DNA from: Acidimicrobiia bacterium
GTDB lineage: Bacteria > Actinomycetota > Acidimicrobiia > Spongiisociales > UBA5794
Assembly: GCA_030599515.1 (NCBI GenBank)
Contig: JAUVNV010000045.1
Location: 1 to 12,949 of the forward strand
Direction of reading: 5' to 3'
DNA length: 12,949 bases
The notes under the pieces were generated by a model. That model was not told the origin of the DNA. It did no database searches and worked only from the letters and a program-made list of their open reading frames with translations. Below, one piece after another: positions 1-6,034 of this stretch. The position numbers and the translations under genes were made by a program. The stretch's first letter is position 1. Every line of letters begins with the position of its first letter.

Positions 1-210
1 CGGCGTCGCCGCCGCGATCTCGAGCAGGTCCATGTCTGCCGGTTGCGCGTCAGCGCGTCGATACACGCCGCGCCCGATGCGCTCAACGATCCCGTCCTCG
101 ACGAGCCGCCGAAGACGGCGGTCGGAAACCCCCGCGTTGTGAGCGTGAGACCGACGGAACACGGAAGGCAACTCGGTGGGGAGCATGTTGTTGCGAAGTG
201 CCGGTGACAT
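1..210 (-). CDS. AbiEi-like antitoxin / winged-helix regulator, N-terminal part (cut by window edge)
   Basis: The 70 N-terminal residues are visible; the rest lies outside the window. They read as the AbiEi antitoxin N-terminal helix-turn-helix: residues about 20-55 hold VSDRRLRRLVDEDGIVERIG followed by RGVYRR, the typical winged-helix 'strand then GRGVY' end. Proteins of this family are either antitoxin/repressors of type IV AbiE toxin-antitoxin pairs or stand-alone regulators in actinobacteria. The ATG at 208-210 is preceded by a GAAAGG Shine-Dalgarno about 6-7 nt upstream. A TACAAT -10 box and an inverted repeat lie further upstream, which fits the autoregulation known for AbiEi. Whether an AbiEii-type nucleotidyltransferase toxin follows cannot be seen. 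Family call fairly sure; toxin partnership unknown. Confidence 0.72.
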   Translation of the reverse strand, partial: MSPALRNNMLPTELPSVFRRSHAHNAGVSDRRLRRLVEDGIVERIGRGVYRRADAQPADMDLLEIAAATP

Positions 211-248
211 GTCTGACCTTTCAGGGAGCAGAGATTCAACCGCAGGTA

Positions 249-280
249 ATTGTACACACATAGGAGCTGTGTGTATACAC
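249..280 (-). promoter_or_regulatory. Promoter and symmetric operator-like site of the AbiEi-like gene
   Basis: On the minus strand TACAAT (plus positions 249-254) is a near-consensus -10 box about 40 nt before the start codon. Overlapping it on the plus strand are TACACACA (253-260) and TGTGTGTA (268-275), a perfect 8-bp inverted repeat with a 7-nt spacer. The perfect 10-bp palindrome GTGTATACAC (271-280) follows. I see no convincing -35 box. AbiEi proteins are known to repress their own promoters through inverted repeats, so this is a plausible autoregulatory operator; that part is inference. Confidence 0.5.
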
Positions 281-383
281 AAACATGCGTTTCCGGGACG
301 GCGACACACGACGGCGATCACCGCGTCCGAGCCTAAAGGCCTATGTGGCGCACGGAACCACGTCAGGGGCACCCTGCGGCTCC

Positions 384-412
384 TGGACGGGCGGGTGGAT
401 CGGAGGTAGGTT
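384..412 (+). promoter_or_regulatory. Promoter candidate for the DUF7144-type gene
   Basis: TGGACG (384-389) and TAGGTT (407-412) are separated by 17 nt and match the -35/-10 layout of housekeeping actinobacterial promoters. Transcription would start near 419, giving a leader of roughly 50 nt with a GGGAG ribosome site before the GTG at 472. A GTG also sits at 419, right at the predicted start, and opens a 36-codon frame; I see no sign that it is a real protein. Confidence 0.35.
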
Positions 413-471
413 GGGTTGGTGATGGGTCGACAGCGATCCGGGCTGGGTAGATCAAGAGAGTGGGAGTTGCT

Positions 472-879
472 GTGGATAGTGAGCCGAGTGATTGGGCCAT
501 GGGTTGGACGGCGTTTGCCGGGATCATGATGGTGATGGCCGGTGTGTGGTGGGTCTTGGTTGGGTTTGTGGGGATCGTGAATGGCGATTTCTACGTGATC
601 GATCTGGAGTGGATTCTAAGATTCAGCACGACGACGTGGGGTTGGATCCATGTGTTGCTCGGCATCGTGATTCTGCTGGCCGGGTTCGGCTTGTTCAGCG
701 GCGCTGTGTGGGCGCGAACGGTCGGCGTGATGGTCGCTGTATTGTGGGCGATCGTGGCGTTTTCGTGGTTGCCTTGGCATCCGGTATGGGCGGTCCTGTT
801 GATCGCGATCTCGATCTTCGTGATCTGGGCGCTGACGGTGGGCGGGAGTGGGTTGGCAGATGCGAGGCGCACTCTCTGA
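472..879 (+). CDS. DUF7144-type four-helix membrane protein
   Basis: The 135-residue product is almost entirely hydrophobic, with four predicted membrane helices at about residues 11-35, 56-76, 83-100 and 104-123. The family-like GWTAFAG start of helix 1 and the W-G-W-I-H/LLG start of helix 2 match the small DUF7144 membrane proteins common in actinobacteria, whose function is unknown. The GTG at 472 is preferred because GGGAG (462-466) lies 5 nt upstream; an in-frame GTG at 460 would add four residues but has a poor ribosome site. The gene stands alone between a possible promoter at 384-412 and a hairpin at 889-908, so it is probably monocistronic. Family assignment is by recognition of pattern only. 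Confidence 0.75.
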   Translation: MDSEPSDWAMGWTAFAGIMMVMAGVWWVLVGFVGIVNGDFYVIDLEWILRFSTTTWGWIHVLLGIVILLAGFGLFSGAVWARTVGVMVAVLWAIVAFSWLPWHPVWAVLLIAISIFVIWALTVGGSGLADARRTL

Positions 880-888
880 TTTCACAGT

Positions 889-908
889 GGCGAGACTCGG
901 ATCTTGCC
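889..908 (+). terminator. Hairpin after the DUF7144-type gene
   Basis: GGCGAGA (889-895) and TCTTGCC (902-908) form a 7-bp stem with one G-U pair and a 6-nt loop, starting 9 nt after the stop codon. No T-run follows, so it would be a U-less terminator-like hairpin at best. Confidence 0.35.
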
Positions 909-1025
909 AAAGCTGCGGCGTGCGAGTGCGCTGGTGCCGAGCCCGTCGAACCGGAGAACCACCGGACGATCCAACCCATGATCGGATCTAGCCACATAGG
1001 TGCCTTCGTGGACAGGTTCGATTCC

Positions 1026-1031
1026 TAAACT
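1026..1031 (+). promoter_or_regulatory. -10 box TAAACT of a leaderless transcript
   Basis: TAAACT fits the actinobacterial TANNNT -10 consensus. It ends exactly 6 nt before the ATG at 1038, so transcription would start at or next to the A of the start codon. No Shine-Dalgarno lies in front of this ATG. No clear -35 box is seen. The remaining bases of 880-1025 hold only the hairpin at 889-908. Confidence 0.5.
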
Positions 1032-1037
1032 ACCCGG

Positions 1038-2003
1038 ATGGACAGATTGGGCGGTGAGGGCAATATCGATCGCGAACAGGCTCTCATTGACGCGCTCGAA
1101 GAGACAGCGCCGGGAGAAACCCCGCACTCAGATCGGACCGGGTTGCTTCAAGGTGTCCGGGAGAGGGTGGTCCAGACGCGCGACACATTGGAGTCGAGAA
1201 GGTCGTCTTCTCGCATTGTCGATACTGTTCTCTTCGCGGCGGAGCGAAACGAACGCGTTCCGGCAACTCTTCTCGCAGGATCGTTGGCGAGTCGCTTGGT
1301 CGTCTACGCCATCCCATTCTTTGTTCTGACGGTCGTGGTCACCGGTTTCTACTCAGATGTCAGCAACTCCAGCCCCGCCGAGGCAGCTCGCGATGCGGGA
1401 ATGGCCGGTTTGCTTGCCGACGCGATTGTGGACTCCACGGGAGCCAGCGAGGGGTTCCGAGCGATGACACTGATAACGATGGCTTTTGCCACGATCTGGG
1501 CCGCCGACAGTCTGGGCAAGTTAGTACGCCGAATCTATGCCCTCATCTGGGCCACTCCAATGCCGCGTCCGCGATGGCGTTGGGCCTTGCCTTTGGCCGT
1601 CCTGGTCGCTTCTGTGGGCGGGTTGGCGATATCGCGCCTCGGACACGAGACACAGGAGTGGCCTGCCTCGCTCGCCGTGGGCGAAGTGCTTGGCGAGATC
1701 GTTGTGGTCGCGCTGTTCTGGCTGATCGTCAGCCGCTTCTTGCCACATGACCCCGAATCACGTGGGTGGATCCATCACGTTCCTGGGGCTCTGTTCCTGG
1801 CGGCCGGAGTAGTCGGCATGAGGGCGGCCATGGTTTTCTACTTCGCGCCTCGCGCGGTGACTCTGAGCGCACGGTATGGCGACGTTGCCTCGGCCGCCGT
1901 GCTGATTACATGGGCATACTGGATCGCATTCATCTTGGTTGGCAGCGTCGAACTGAATGCTGCAGTCTTCAGAAGCGGCCAGCGCCGCAACCCAGCGAAC
2001 TAG
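1038..2003 (+). CDS. YihY/BrkB-like inner-membrane protein
   Basis: The 321-residue product has a polar N-terminal region of about 80 residues and then six hydrophobic segments (about 85-106, 143-160, 184-199, 215-234, 247-268, 284-308). The C-terminal block ARYGDVASAAVLITWAYW followed by a helix ending VELNA is the hallmark of the YihY/BrkB (UPF0761) family, in which a Y-G-x-x-x-A loop precedes a last helix ending in E-L-N-A. Earlier annotation of this family as ribonuclease BN was wrong; its role is an envelope one, and transport has been suggested. The ATG has no Shine-Dalgarno but lies 6 nt behind TAAACT, so it is probably a leaderless start. Sequence similarity outside the C-terminal block is weak, so this is a divergent member. 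Confidence 0.72.
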   Translation: MDRLGGEGNIDREQALIDALEETAPGETPHSDRTGLLQGVRERVVQTRDTLESRRSSSRIVDTVLFAAERNERVPATLLAGSLASRLVVYAIPFFVLTVVVTGFYSDVSNSSPAEAARDAGMAGLLADAIVDSTGASEGFRAMTLITMAFATIWAADSLGKLVRRIYALIWATPMPRPRWRWALPLAVLVASVGGLAISRLGHETQEWPASLAVGEVLGEIVVVALFWLIVSRFLPHDPESRGWIHHVPGALFLAAGVVGMRAAMVFYFAPRAVTLSARYGDVASAAVLITWAYWIAFILVGSVELNAAVFRSGQRRNPAN

Positions 2004-2210
2004 ATCAGTCTGATCACCCACACATATCCGCCGGTATGGCGCGTAGATCACGGCGAGCAGAGGCAAGATCAGGATTCCACCGATGAAGATGGCGATCCAC
2101 CATCCGAAGCCCATCGACTCCGAAAGATTCTCAGCGTTCCACGTCCAGTAGAACGAGAAGCCGAACATGGCCAGGATTCCGATGACAAATACCGCAATGC
2201 CGCGACCCAT
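1758..2210 (-). CDS. Small two-helix membrane protein with an antisense C-terminal extension
   Basis: I do not recognise a family. The ATG (2208-2210) has a good GAAAGGA ribosome site 6 nt upstream. Residues 3-22 and 36-58 are two strong membrane helices separated by a short polar loop (NAENLSESMG), followed by YRR, which looks like a genuine small inner-membrane protein. From about residue 70 the frame lies opposite the last third of the convergent YihY-like gene and becomes Cys/Asn/Arg/Gln-rich with no evident structure, ending in a TGA at 1758-1760. Either the true C-terminus is near residue 65-75 and a stop codon has been lost, or the two genes overlap by about 246 bp tail to tail. The N-terminal part is credible; the tail is doubtful. 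Confidence 0.5.
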   Translation of the reverse strand: MGRGIAVFVIGILAMFGFSFYWTWNAENLSESMGFGWWIAIFIGGILILPLLAVIYAPYRRICVGDQTDLVRWVAALAASEDCSIQFDAANQDECDPVCPCNQHGGRGNVAIPCAQSHRARREVENHGRPHADYSGRQEQSPRNVMDPPT

Positions 2211-2346
2211 GGGCGGTCCTTTCGCTTGGTCCCTGCCTCAATCCGTGGCACGCCTCGCTGCCTCCCGCTAGGGCCAGACGGCGACCCCACGAAGTGGATT
2301 CCGCCCGTCAACGTGGCAGAGATCGTGGGCCATGTAGTGGTCGAAG

Positions 2347-2352
2347 TAGGGT
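2347..2352 (+). promoter_or_regulatory. -10 box TAGGGT in front of the leader ORF
   Basis: TAGGGT matches TANNNT and ends 6 nt before the ATG at 2359, the same spacing seen at the two other N6 leaderless starts here (1038 and 9313). The region 2211-2346 between it and the divergent small membrane gene shows no other clear element; no -35 box is recognisable. Confidence 0.45.
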
Positions 2353-2358
2353 GCCCGC

Positions 2359-2394
2359 ATGAGCAGAGATGAACTCACCGAAGGCGGCAAATGA
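2359..2394 (+). CDS. 11-residue leaderless leader ORF overlapping the sulfurtransferase start
   Basis: The frame encodes MSRDELTEGGK and ends with TGA at 2392-2394, whose first two bases are the TG of the sulfurtransferase ATG at 2391 (ATGA overlap). Its own ATG has no ribosome site but lies 6 nt behind the TAGGGT -10 box, so a leaderless mRNA would begin with this codon. The GAAGG site serving the next gene lies inside it. The arrangement suggests a ribosome entry device with termination-reinitiation onto the downstream gene. The peptide contains no run of Cys, Met or other residue that would suggest classical attenuation. Translation is inferred, not shown. Confidence 0.4.
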   Translation: MSRDELTEGGK

Positions 2395-3284
2395 GACCTG
2401 ATACCTTCGCCAACCCTGGAGCGCTGGCGACGGCGGGATGGCTGGAGGAACGACTCGACGACCCGGCTGTCAGGATCGTCGACGCTCGGTACATGATCGA
2501 GATGGACGACCAGGGACGCTTCCGAGAAGTACCCGGACGGGAATCCTTCGTCGAGTCGCACATCGCGGGTGCAGTGTTTCTGGATCTCAACGATCTGAGA
2601 GATCGCACGAAGCCTGCTCACATCGTCGACGCGGCCGCCTTCAGCAATATCATGTCCCGGCTGGGGATCGGCAGCGGCGACGAGGTGATCGTCTACGACA
2701 CCGATGGCGGCGTGTGGGCTGCACGGCTGTGGTGGGCGTTGCGCCTCTACGGGCACAGCGCGGTGCGGATCCTCGACGGTGGTTTCAGCAACTGGGTCAA
2801 GGAGGGACTGCGCCTCGAGGCCGGGGAGCACTCGATCGAGACGTCTCGTTTCGTGGCTCGCGGTCGACCGGACCTCATTGTGGCGATCGGCGACGTCGTC
2901 TCCGCGATGTCGGATTCAGAAACGGTGATCATCGATGGACTCACGGAGCCGTTCCACACCGGGGCGGTACGTCTCTTCCCTCATCTGCAGGCGGGACACA
3001 TTCCGGGCGCAGTGAACATCCCGGCACCGGACAACCTCGATTCCGAGACCGACAGGCTGTTGCCCGTCGCCGAGTTGGCCGAGCGCTGGAGGCCCGTGGT
3101 CGACAGCGCAGAGCGGATTATCACCTACTGCGGTGCCGGCATGTACGGCGCTTTCGACCTGTTCGTGCTCCACCTTCTCGGATACGACGCCGCTCTCTAC
3201 GACGGGTCCTGGGAGGAGTGGGCGGCGAACAAGAATCTCCCGATAGCAACGACGCCGCCCGTATCTGAGGACGAGCCTCGCTGA
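2391..3284 (+). CDS. Two-domain rhodanese sulfurtransferase (SseA/TST-like)
   Basis: The 297-residue product has the tandem rhodanese layout of thiosulfate or 3-mercaptopyruvate sulfurtransferases, and family-typical length. The N-terminal, non-catalytic domain (about 15-145) shows RIVDAR, HIAGAVFLDLND and DGGVWAARLWWALRLYGH. The C-terminal domain (about 160-285) shows HIPGAVNIP and the active loop C-G-A-G-M-Y-G with the persulfide-forming Cys247. The loop resembles the CG[SA]G form of mercaptopyruvate-type enzymes more than the CRKGVT loop of thiosulfate sulfurtransferase, but the last positions (MYG instead of VTA) are unusual, so the sulfur donor is open. No signal peptide: cytoplasmic. 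ATG 2391 has GAAGG 6 nt upstream and overlaps the stop of the 11-codon ORF. Confidence 0.88.
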   Translation: MRPDTFANPGALATAGWLEERLDDPAVRIVDARYMIEMDDQGRFREVPGRESFVESHIAGAVFLDLNDLRDRTKPAHIVDAAAFSNIMSRLGIGSGDEVIVYDTDGGVWAARLWWALRLYGHSAVRILDGGFSNWVKEGLRLEAGEHSIETSRFVARGRPDLIVAIGDVVSAMSDSETVIIDGLTEPFHTGAVRLFPHLQAGHIPGAVNIPAPDNLDSETDRLLPVAELAERWRPVVDSAERIITYCGAGMYGAFDLFVLHLLGYDAALYDGSWEEWAANKNLPIATTPPVSEDEPR

Positions 3285-3322
3285 AGCCATCTGTCGTTAG
3301 CCGCCCCCGGCATTCCGTGGGA

Positions 3323-3350
3323 TGGCAGCGTCACATGCGATGCTGTGCCA
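3323..3350. terminator. Hairpin between convergent genes
   Basis: TGGCA-GCGTC and GATGC-TG-TGCCA form a 10-bp stem (one G-U pair, a 2-nt bulge) around the loop ACATGC, in the 97-nt gap between the convergent sulfurtransferase and SIMPL genes. It could end transcription from both sides. No T-run follows in either direction. A 9-bp direct repeat ATGCGATGC (3335-3343 and 3352-3360) overlaps it. Confidence 0.35.
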
Positions 3351-3381
3351 TATGCGATGCCGCGAACCCTGGATACGCGAT

Positions 3382-4113
3382 CTAGTTGGTTTCGAAACGG
3401 ACCTGGAGCGTGACCGCCACCTGCTGCTGGCCGGCTTCGATGGGGGTTTCGACCGATGCGCCGACCGAGTCCTCGAATGCAGCCCGGTAGAGGGGCTGCG
3501 GAGGCGTGCCGGTAACCGACTCTGAGATCATCACGGCCTTGCCCAAAGTCAAGCCGGCGAGGTCGGCGAGCTGCTGGGCTTTCGAGCGGGCGGCTTTCCA
3601 CGCGGCGTCACGGGCGGCGGAGACGAGTTCCTCGTCATCCTCGATCGAGAAGGAGACGCCGGAGACCTGGATCTCGTCGCCGACCCCGCTGACTGCGGCA
3701 TCGATGACCGAGCCGGCGGAGTCGATGTCGCGGATCTTCGCGTTGACGGTGTTGCTCACGCGATACCCGACGAGTTCCCGCTGGTCACTCCGGTAGTCGT
3801 ACTCGGGGTAGATCGAGTAGTTCGCCGTCTGGACGTCTTCGGTGGCGACGCCGGATGACATGAGCGTCGAGATGAGCTGATCGGCCAGCGCCGCGGCATC
3901 GGCGACCGCCTGTTTGACCGTTGGACGGAGCACCGACACGCCGAAGGACATCTGCAGCGTGTCCGGCGTACCGAACACCTCGCCACGGCCGGAGACGGCG
4001 ATGCCGCTCGCAACCGTACCCTCCGCTCCAGTGTTCTCGACCGTCACACTCGGTGTGCATGCCGCGATCAGGATCGCTGCGCCGACCACCAGTCCAATTG
4101 CGAGTCGTCTCAC
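3382..4113 (-). CDS. SIMPL-domain (DUF541) lipoprotein
   Basis: The 243-residue product begins with a lipoprotein signal peptide (MRR then a hydrophobic stretch ending L-I-A-A-C), with Cys19 as the lipidated residue, and then a SIMPL/DUF541 domain (about 36-242). Family hallmarks include VSGRGEVFGTPD near residue 40, GVATEDVQTANYSIYPEYDY (88-107), VGYRVSNTV (115-123) and the helix AARDAAWKAARSKAQQLADLAG. SIMPL proteins form oligomeric cell-envelope assemblies with poorly known roles, often linked to stress. The GTG at 4113 is chosen because GGAGG lies 5 nt upstream and it gives a clean signal peptide; longer in-frame starts would bury the signal peptide. An ECF-like promoter lies upstream. 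It is divergent from the DUF2202 gene, another exported protein. Confidence 0.87.
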   Translation of the reverse strand: MRRLAIGLVVGAAILIAACTPSVTVENTGAEGTVASGIAVSGRGEVFGTPDTLQMSFGVSVLRPTVKQAVADAAALADQLISTLMSSGVATEDVQTANYSIYPEYDYRSDQRELVGYRVSNTVNAKIRDIDSAGSVIDAAVSGVGDEIQVSGVSFSIEDDEELVSAARDAAWKAARSKAQQLADLAGLTLGKAVMISESVTGTPPQPLYRAAFEDSVGASVETPIEAGQQQVAVTLQVRFETN

Positions 4114-4142
4114 GGTCACCTCCGTTGATACATCACCAATGA

Positions 4143-4170
4143 GACGATCGTAGGCCAAAGAATGGTTCCC
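4143..4170 (-). promoter_or_regulatory. ECF-type sigma promoter candidate for the SIMPL lipoprotein
   Basis: On the minus strand GGGAACCA (4163-4170) is followed after 16 nt by CGTC (4143-4146), which fits the GGAAC/CGTC pattern of extracytoplasmic-function sigma factors. Transcription would start about 23 nt before the GTG at 4113. An overlapping TACGAT (TANNNT, 4147-4152) could be a housekeeping -10 instead, but no -35 box accompanies it. Envelope-stress control would suit an envelope lipoprotein; this is inference. Confidence 0.35.
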
Positions 4171-4289
4171 ATCCGTGCACGTCGGAGCAATCGCGGACTC
4201 GAGACTCATGAAGTTTTCATCGTTCCCACATCTGACGTTCAGGGTGGATCGCTTGACTGACGTCACGAATCGAGACAAGGAGCAATCCG

Positions 4290-5126
4290 ATGATTGTCAA
4301 AGCCCGTTCTTCCCAAGCCCTCCTCCTCGGAGCCGTGGCGCTGGTGGCCGTGATCAGTTTCGCTGCGGTCGCCGTCGGCGCAACGTCCGGCGACTCCACG
4401 TCGAGTGCATCATCCGCCGTTGCGATCGATGCATCCGCGTCATCACTGACCGATGTCGAGGTCGAGGGCATCATGTTCATGAGAGAAGAGGAGAAACTCG
4501 CTTACGACGTGTACATGACGTTCGCCGATCTCTACGGCCAGCCGATCTTCTCGAACATCGCATCCGCCGAAGCACAGCACATGGCGGCAGTCCTCGGACT
4601 CATCGAGGCATACGACCTCGATGATCCGGTCGATGACAGCCCGATCGGGGTGTTCGTCAACGAAGACTTGCAGGCTCTCTACGACGACCTGATCGCTGAT
4701 GGATCCGTGGATCTTGCAGCGGCGCTCGAAGTCGGTGCGGTCATCGAGGAAGTCGACATTCTCGATCTCGAGCGATTCCTCGATGCCACGACCAATCCCG
4801 ACATCATTCAGGTCTACGACAACCTGCTGCGAGGTTCGGAGAACCACCTCAGGGCATTCGTCTCGCAAATCGAGGCGACCGGCACCGACCGTGTTCCCGC
4901 CCTCATGGACCAGAGAGCCTACGACGAGATCCTCGCCTCCCAGATGCAGCGTGGTGGCTCATCCAATCTCGACCACGGCCACGGTGAAGGTGAGTGCGAT
5001 GAGACCGGTGAGGGCGAGCATGGGCAAGGAGAGCACGCACAGGGCCAGGGGATGCACGGCCAGGGTCAGGGCGGTCAAGGTGGTCAAGGCAAACACGGCC
5101 GAGGGCAGAACGGACAGAACGGCTGA
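4290..5126 (+). CDS. Exported DUF2202 ferritin-like protein with metal-binding-like tail
   Basis: The 278-residue product starts with a signal peptide (hydrophobic residues about 9-31), then a Ser/Ala linker, then a DUF2202 ferritin-like four-helix domain (about 52-220). Carboxylate/His motifs that could bind a di-metal centre are REEEKLAYDVY (65-75), SAEAQHM (92-98, Glu94 and His97), EEVDILDLE (153-161) and GSENHLRAF (182-190, Glu184 and His186). The chemistry of DUF2202 is not established; ferritin-like redox or metal handling is inferred from the fold. Residues 227-278 form an unstructured tail dominated by Gly, Gln, Glu and six His, with one Cys. AAGGAG lies 7 nt before the ATG. A TTGACT at 4253-4258 is a possible -35 without a good -10. 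It is monocistronic and convergent with the EamA gene; the 49-nt gap has GAATCC repeats but no terminator I can identify. Confidence 0.83.
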   Translation: MIVKARSSQALLLGAVALVAVISFAAVAVGATSGDSTSSASSAVAIDASASSLTDVEVEGIMFMREEEKLAYDVYMTFADLYGQPIFSNIASAEAQHMAAVLGLIEAYDLDDPVDDSPIGVFVNEDLQALYDDLIADGSVDLAAALEVGAVIEEVDILDLERFLDATTNPDIIQVYDNLLRGSENHLRAFVSQIEATGTDRVPALMDQRAYDEILASQMQRGGSSNLDHGHGEGECDETGEGEHGQGEHAQGQGMHGQGQGGQGGQGKHGRGQNGQNG

Positions 5127-5175
5127 CACCCCCGTCGAATCCGAATCCGCGAACCAGGAATCCGCGTCCGGGTAT

Positions 5176-6003
5176 TCAGAGGGCGAGTGCGACGATGGCA
5201 GCCATCGCCACAACGATGCCCGCGGTCTGCGCCGGGCGCGGCCGTTCGCGAAGCACGATGACGGCGGCGATGGCGGTGAATGCCGGATAGAGAGATGAGA
5301 GCACGGTGCTGACGCCGAGAGGACCCCGCTGGAGGGCGAGAGCGATTGCCACGTTCGCTGCCATGTCCAGGTTTCCCAACACGGCGAGCATGCCGAGATC
5401 GCGACCTCTGGGCGGCGCTGCGACTCTTCGACCCCCTGCGATGGCGAAGGAGATGGGGATCGTCGTGCCCCGGGCACCGGCGAGCGGCCATAGACCAGAT
5501 GCCTCGGACGTTTGGGCGAGCGCGATGAAGAAGACACCGAACGCGGTGCCGGCCAGTATCGCCCGCCCGATCATCCGGATGTCGGTGCGTTCGCCGGAGG
5601 GGTCGAAGCCGATGAGGAGCACCGCTCCGAGAGCGAGGCCGATCCCGATCCAATGCCGCGTGGAGAGTTCAGCACCCTGGCTGAGATCGACGATGACCGG
5701 GATCACAGCGGTCGTCGCTCCCGCCACGGGAGCAACGATCGTCATCGAACCCAACGCGAGGGTCGAATACAGCGTTGCCAGACCGACGAGACCGATGGCT
5801 CCGGCTACCGCCCCCCACAGGATGTCGGCACCGGTCACGGCTGTGGCGGGAACGACGATGATCCCGACGGCTAGCACCCCGAGTCCGAGTGTCTGAGACC
5901 AGGCCGTCACCGTCCAAACTGACGAGCGCCGGGTGGCGAAGCCACCGAGAAAATCGCCAAGTCCGTAGAAGACCGCGGAGGTGAGGGCAAGGATCTGACT
6001 CAT
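5176..6003 (-). CDS. EamA/DMT-family transporter
   Basis: The 275-residue product has ten hydrophobic segments arranged as two EamA repeats (about 1-135 and 145-275), the normal length and layout of drug/metabolite-superfamily carriers in the inner membrane. Recognisable family features are the N-terminal A-x-x-x-G-x-G-D-F segment, the glycine-rich helix of repeat 1 with GLVGLATLYSTLALG, and the repeat-2 counterpart ending in VLRERPRPAQTAGIVV, the usual last-helix signature. The substrate cannot be inferred. The start ATG has no good ribosome site; it lies 31 nt after the stop of the upstream SDR gene, so co-transcription and possibly translational dependence are likely. Confidence 0.82.
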   Translation of the reverse strand: MSQILALTSAVFYGLGDFLGGFATRRSSVWTVTAWSQTLGLGVLAVGIIVVPATAVTGADILWGAVAGAIGLVGLATLYSTLALGSMTIVAPVAGATTAVIPVIVDLSQGAELSTRHWIGIGLALGAVLLIGFDPSGERTDIRMIGRAILAGTAFGVFFIALAQTSEASGLWPLAGARGTTIPISFAIAGGRRVAAPPRGRDLGMLAVLGNLDMAANVAIALALQRGPLGVSTVLSSLYPAFTAIAAVIVLRERPRPAQTAGIVVAMAAIVALAL

Positions 6004-6034
6004 GAAGTGACGGAGCGTACCGCGGGCGCTCCTG

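Noticed and set aside
419..529. 36-codon GTG frame starting at the predicted transcription start of the DUF7144-type gene
   Set aside because: It has the leaderless spacing, but the peptide is Arg/Trp-rich and unstructured, overlaps the real membrane-protein frame by about 58 bp and is not coupled to its start.
1015..1025. GGTTCGATTCC, identical to the T-loop box of tRNA/tmRNA genes
   Set aside because: Only about three of five T-stem pairs can form, no acceptor, D or anticodon arms are present upstream, and the bases adjoin the -10 box of the next gene. Most likely coincidence; at best a tiny relic.
492..1028. Long frame overlapping the DUF7144-type gene on the same strand
   Set aside because: Composition is Arg/Asp/Gly-rich with no helices or domain, as expected for a shifted frame of a GC-rich gene.
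4258..4265. TGACGTCA palindrome overlapping a TTGACT hexamer before the DUF2202 gene
   Set aside because: An 8-bp palindrome is easily found by chance and no acceptable -10 box lies 16-18 nt from TTGACT, so no promoter or operator is called.
5137..5166. GAATCC repeated three times between the DUF2202 and EamA genes
   Set aside because: Short direct repeats that form no hairpin and no recognisable terminator; probably chance or slippage.
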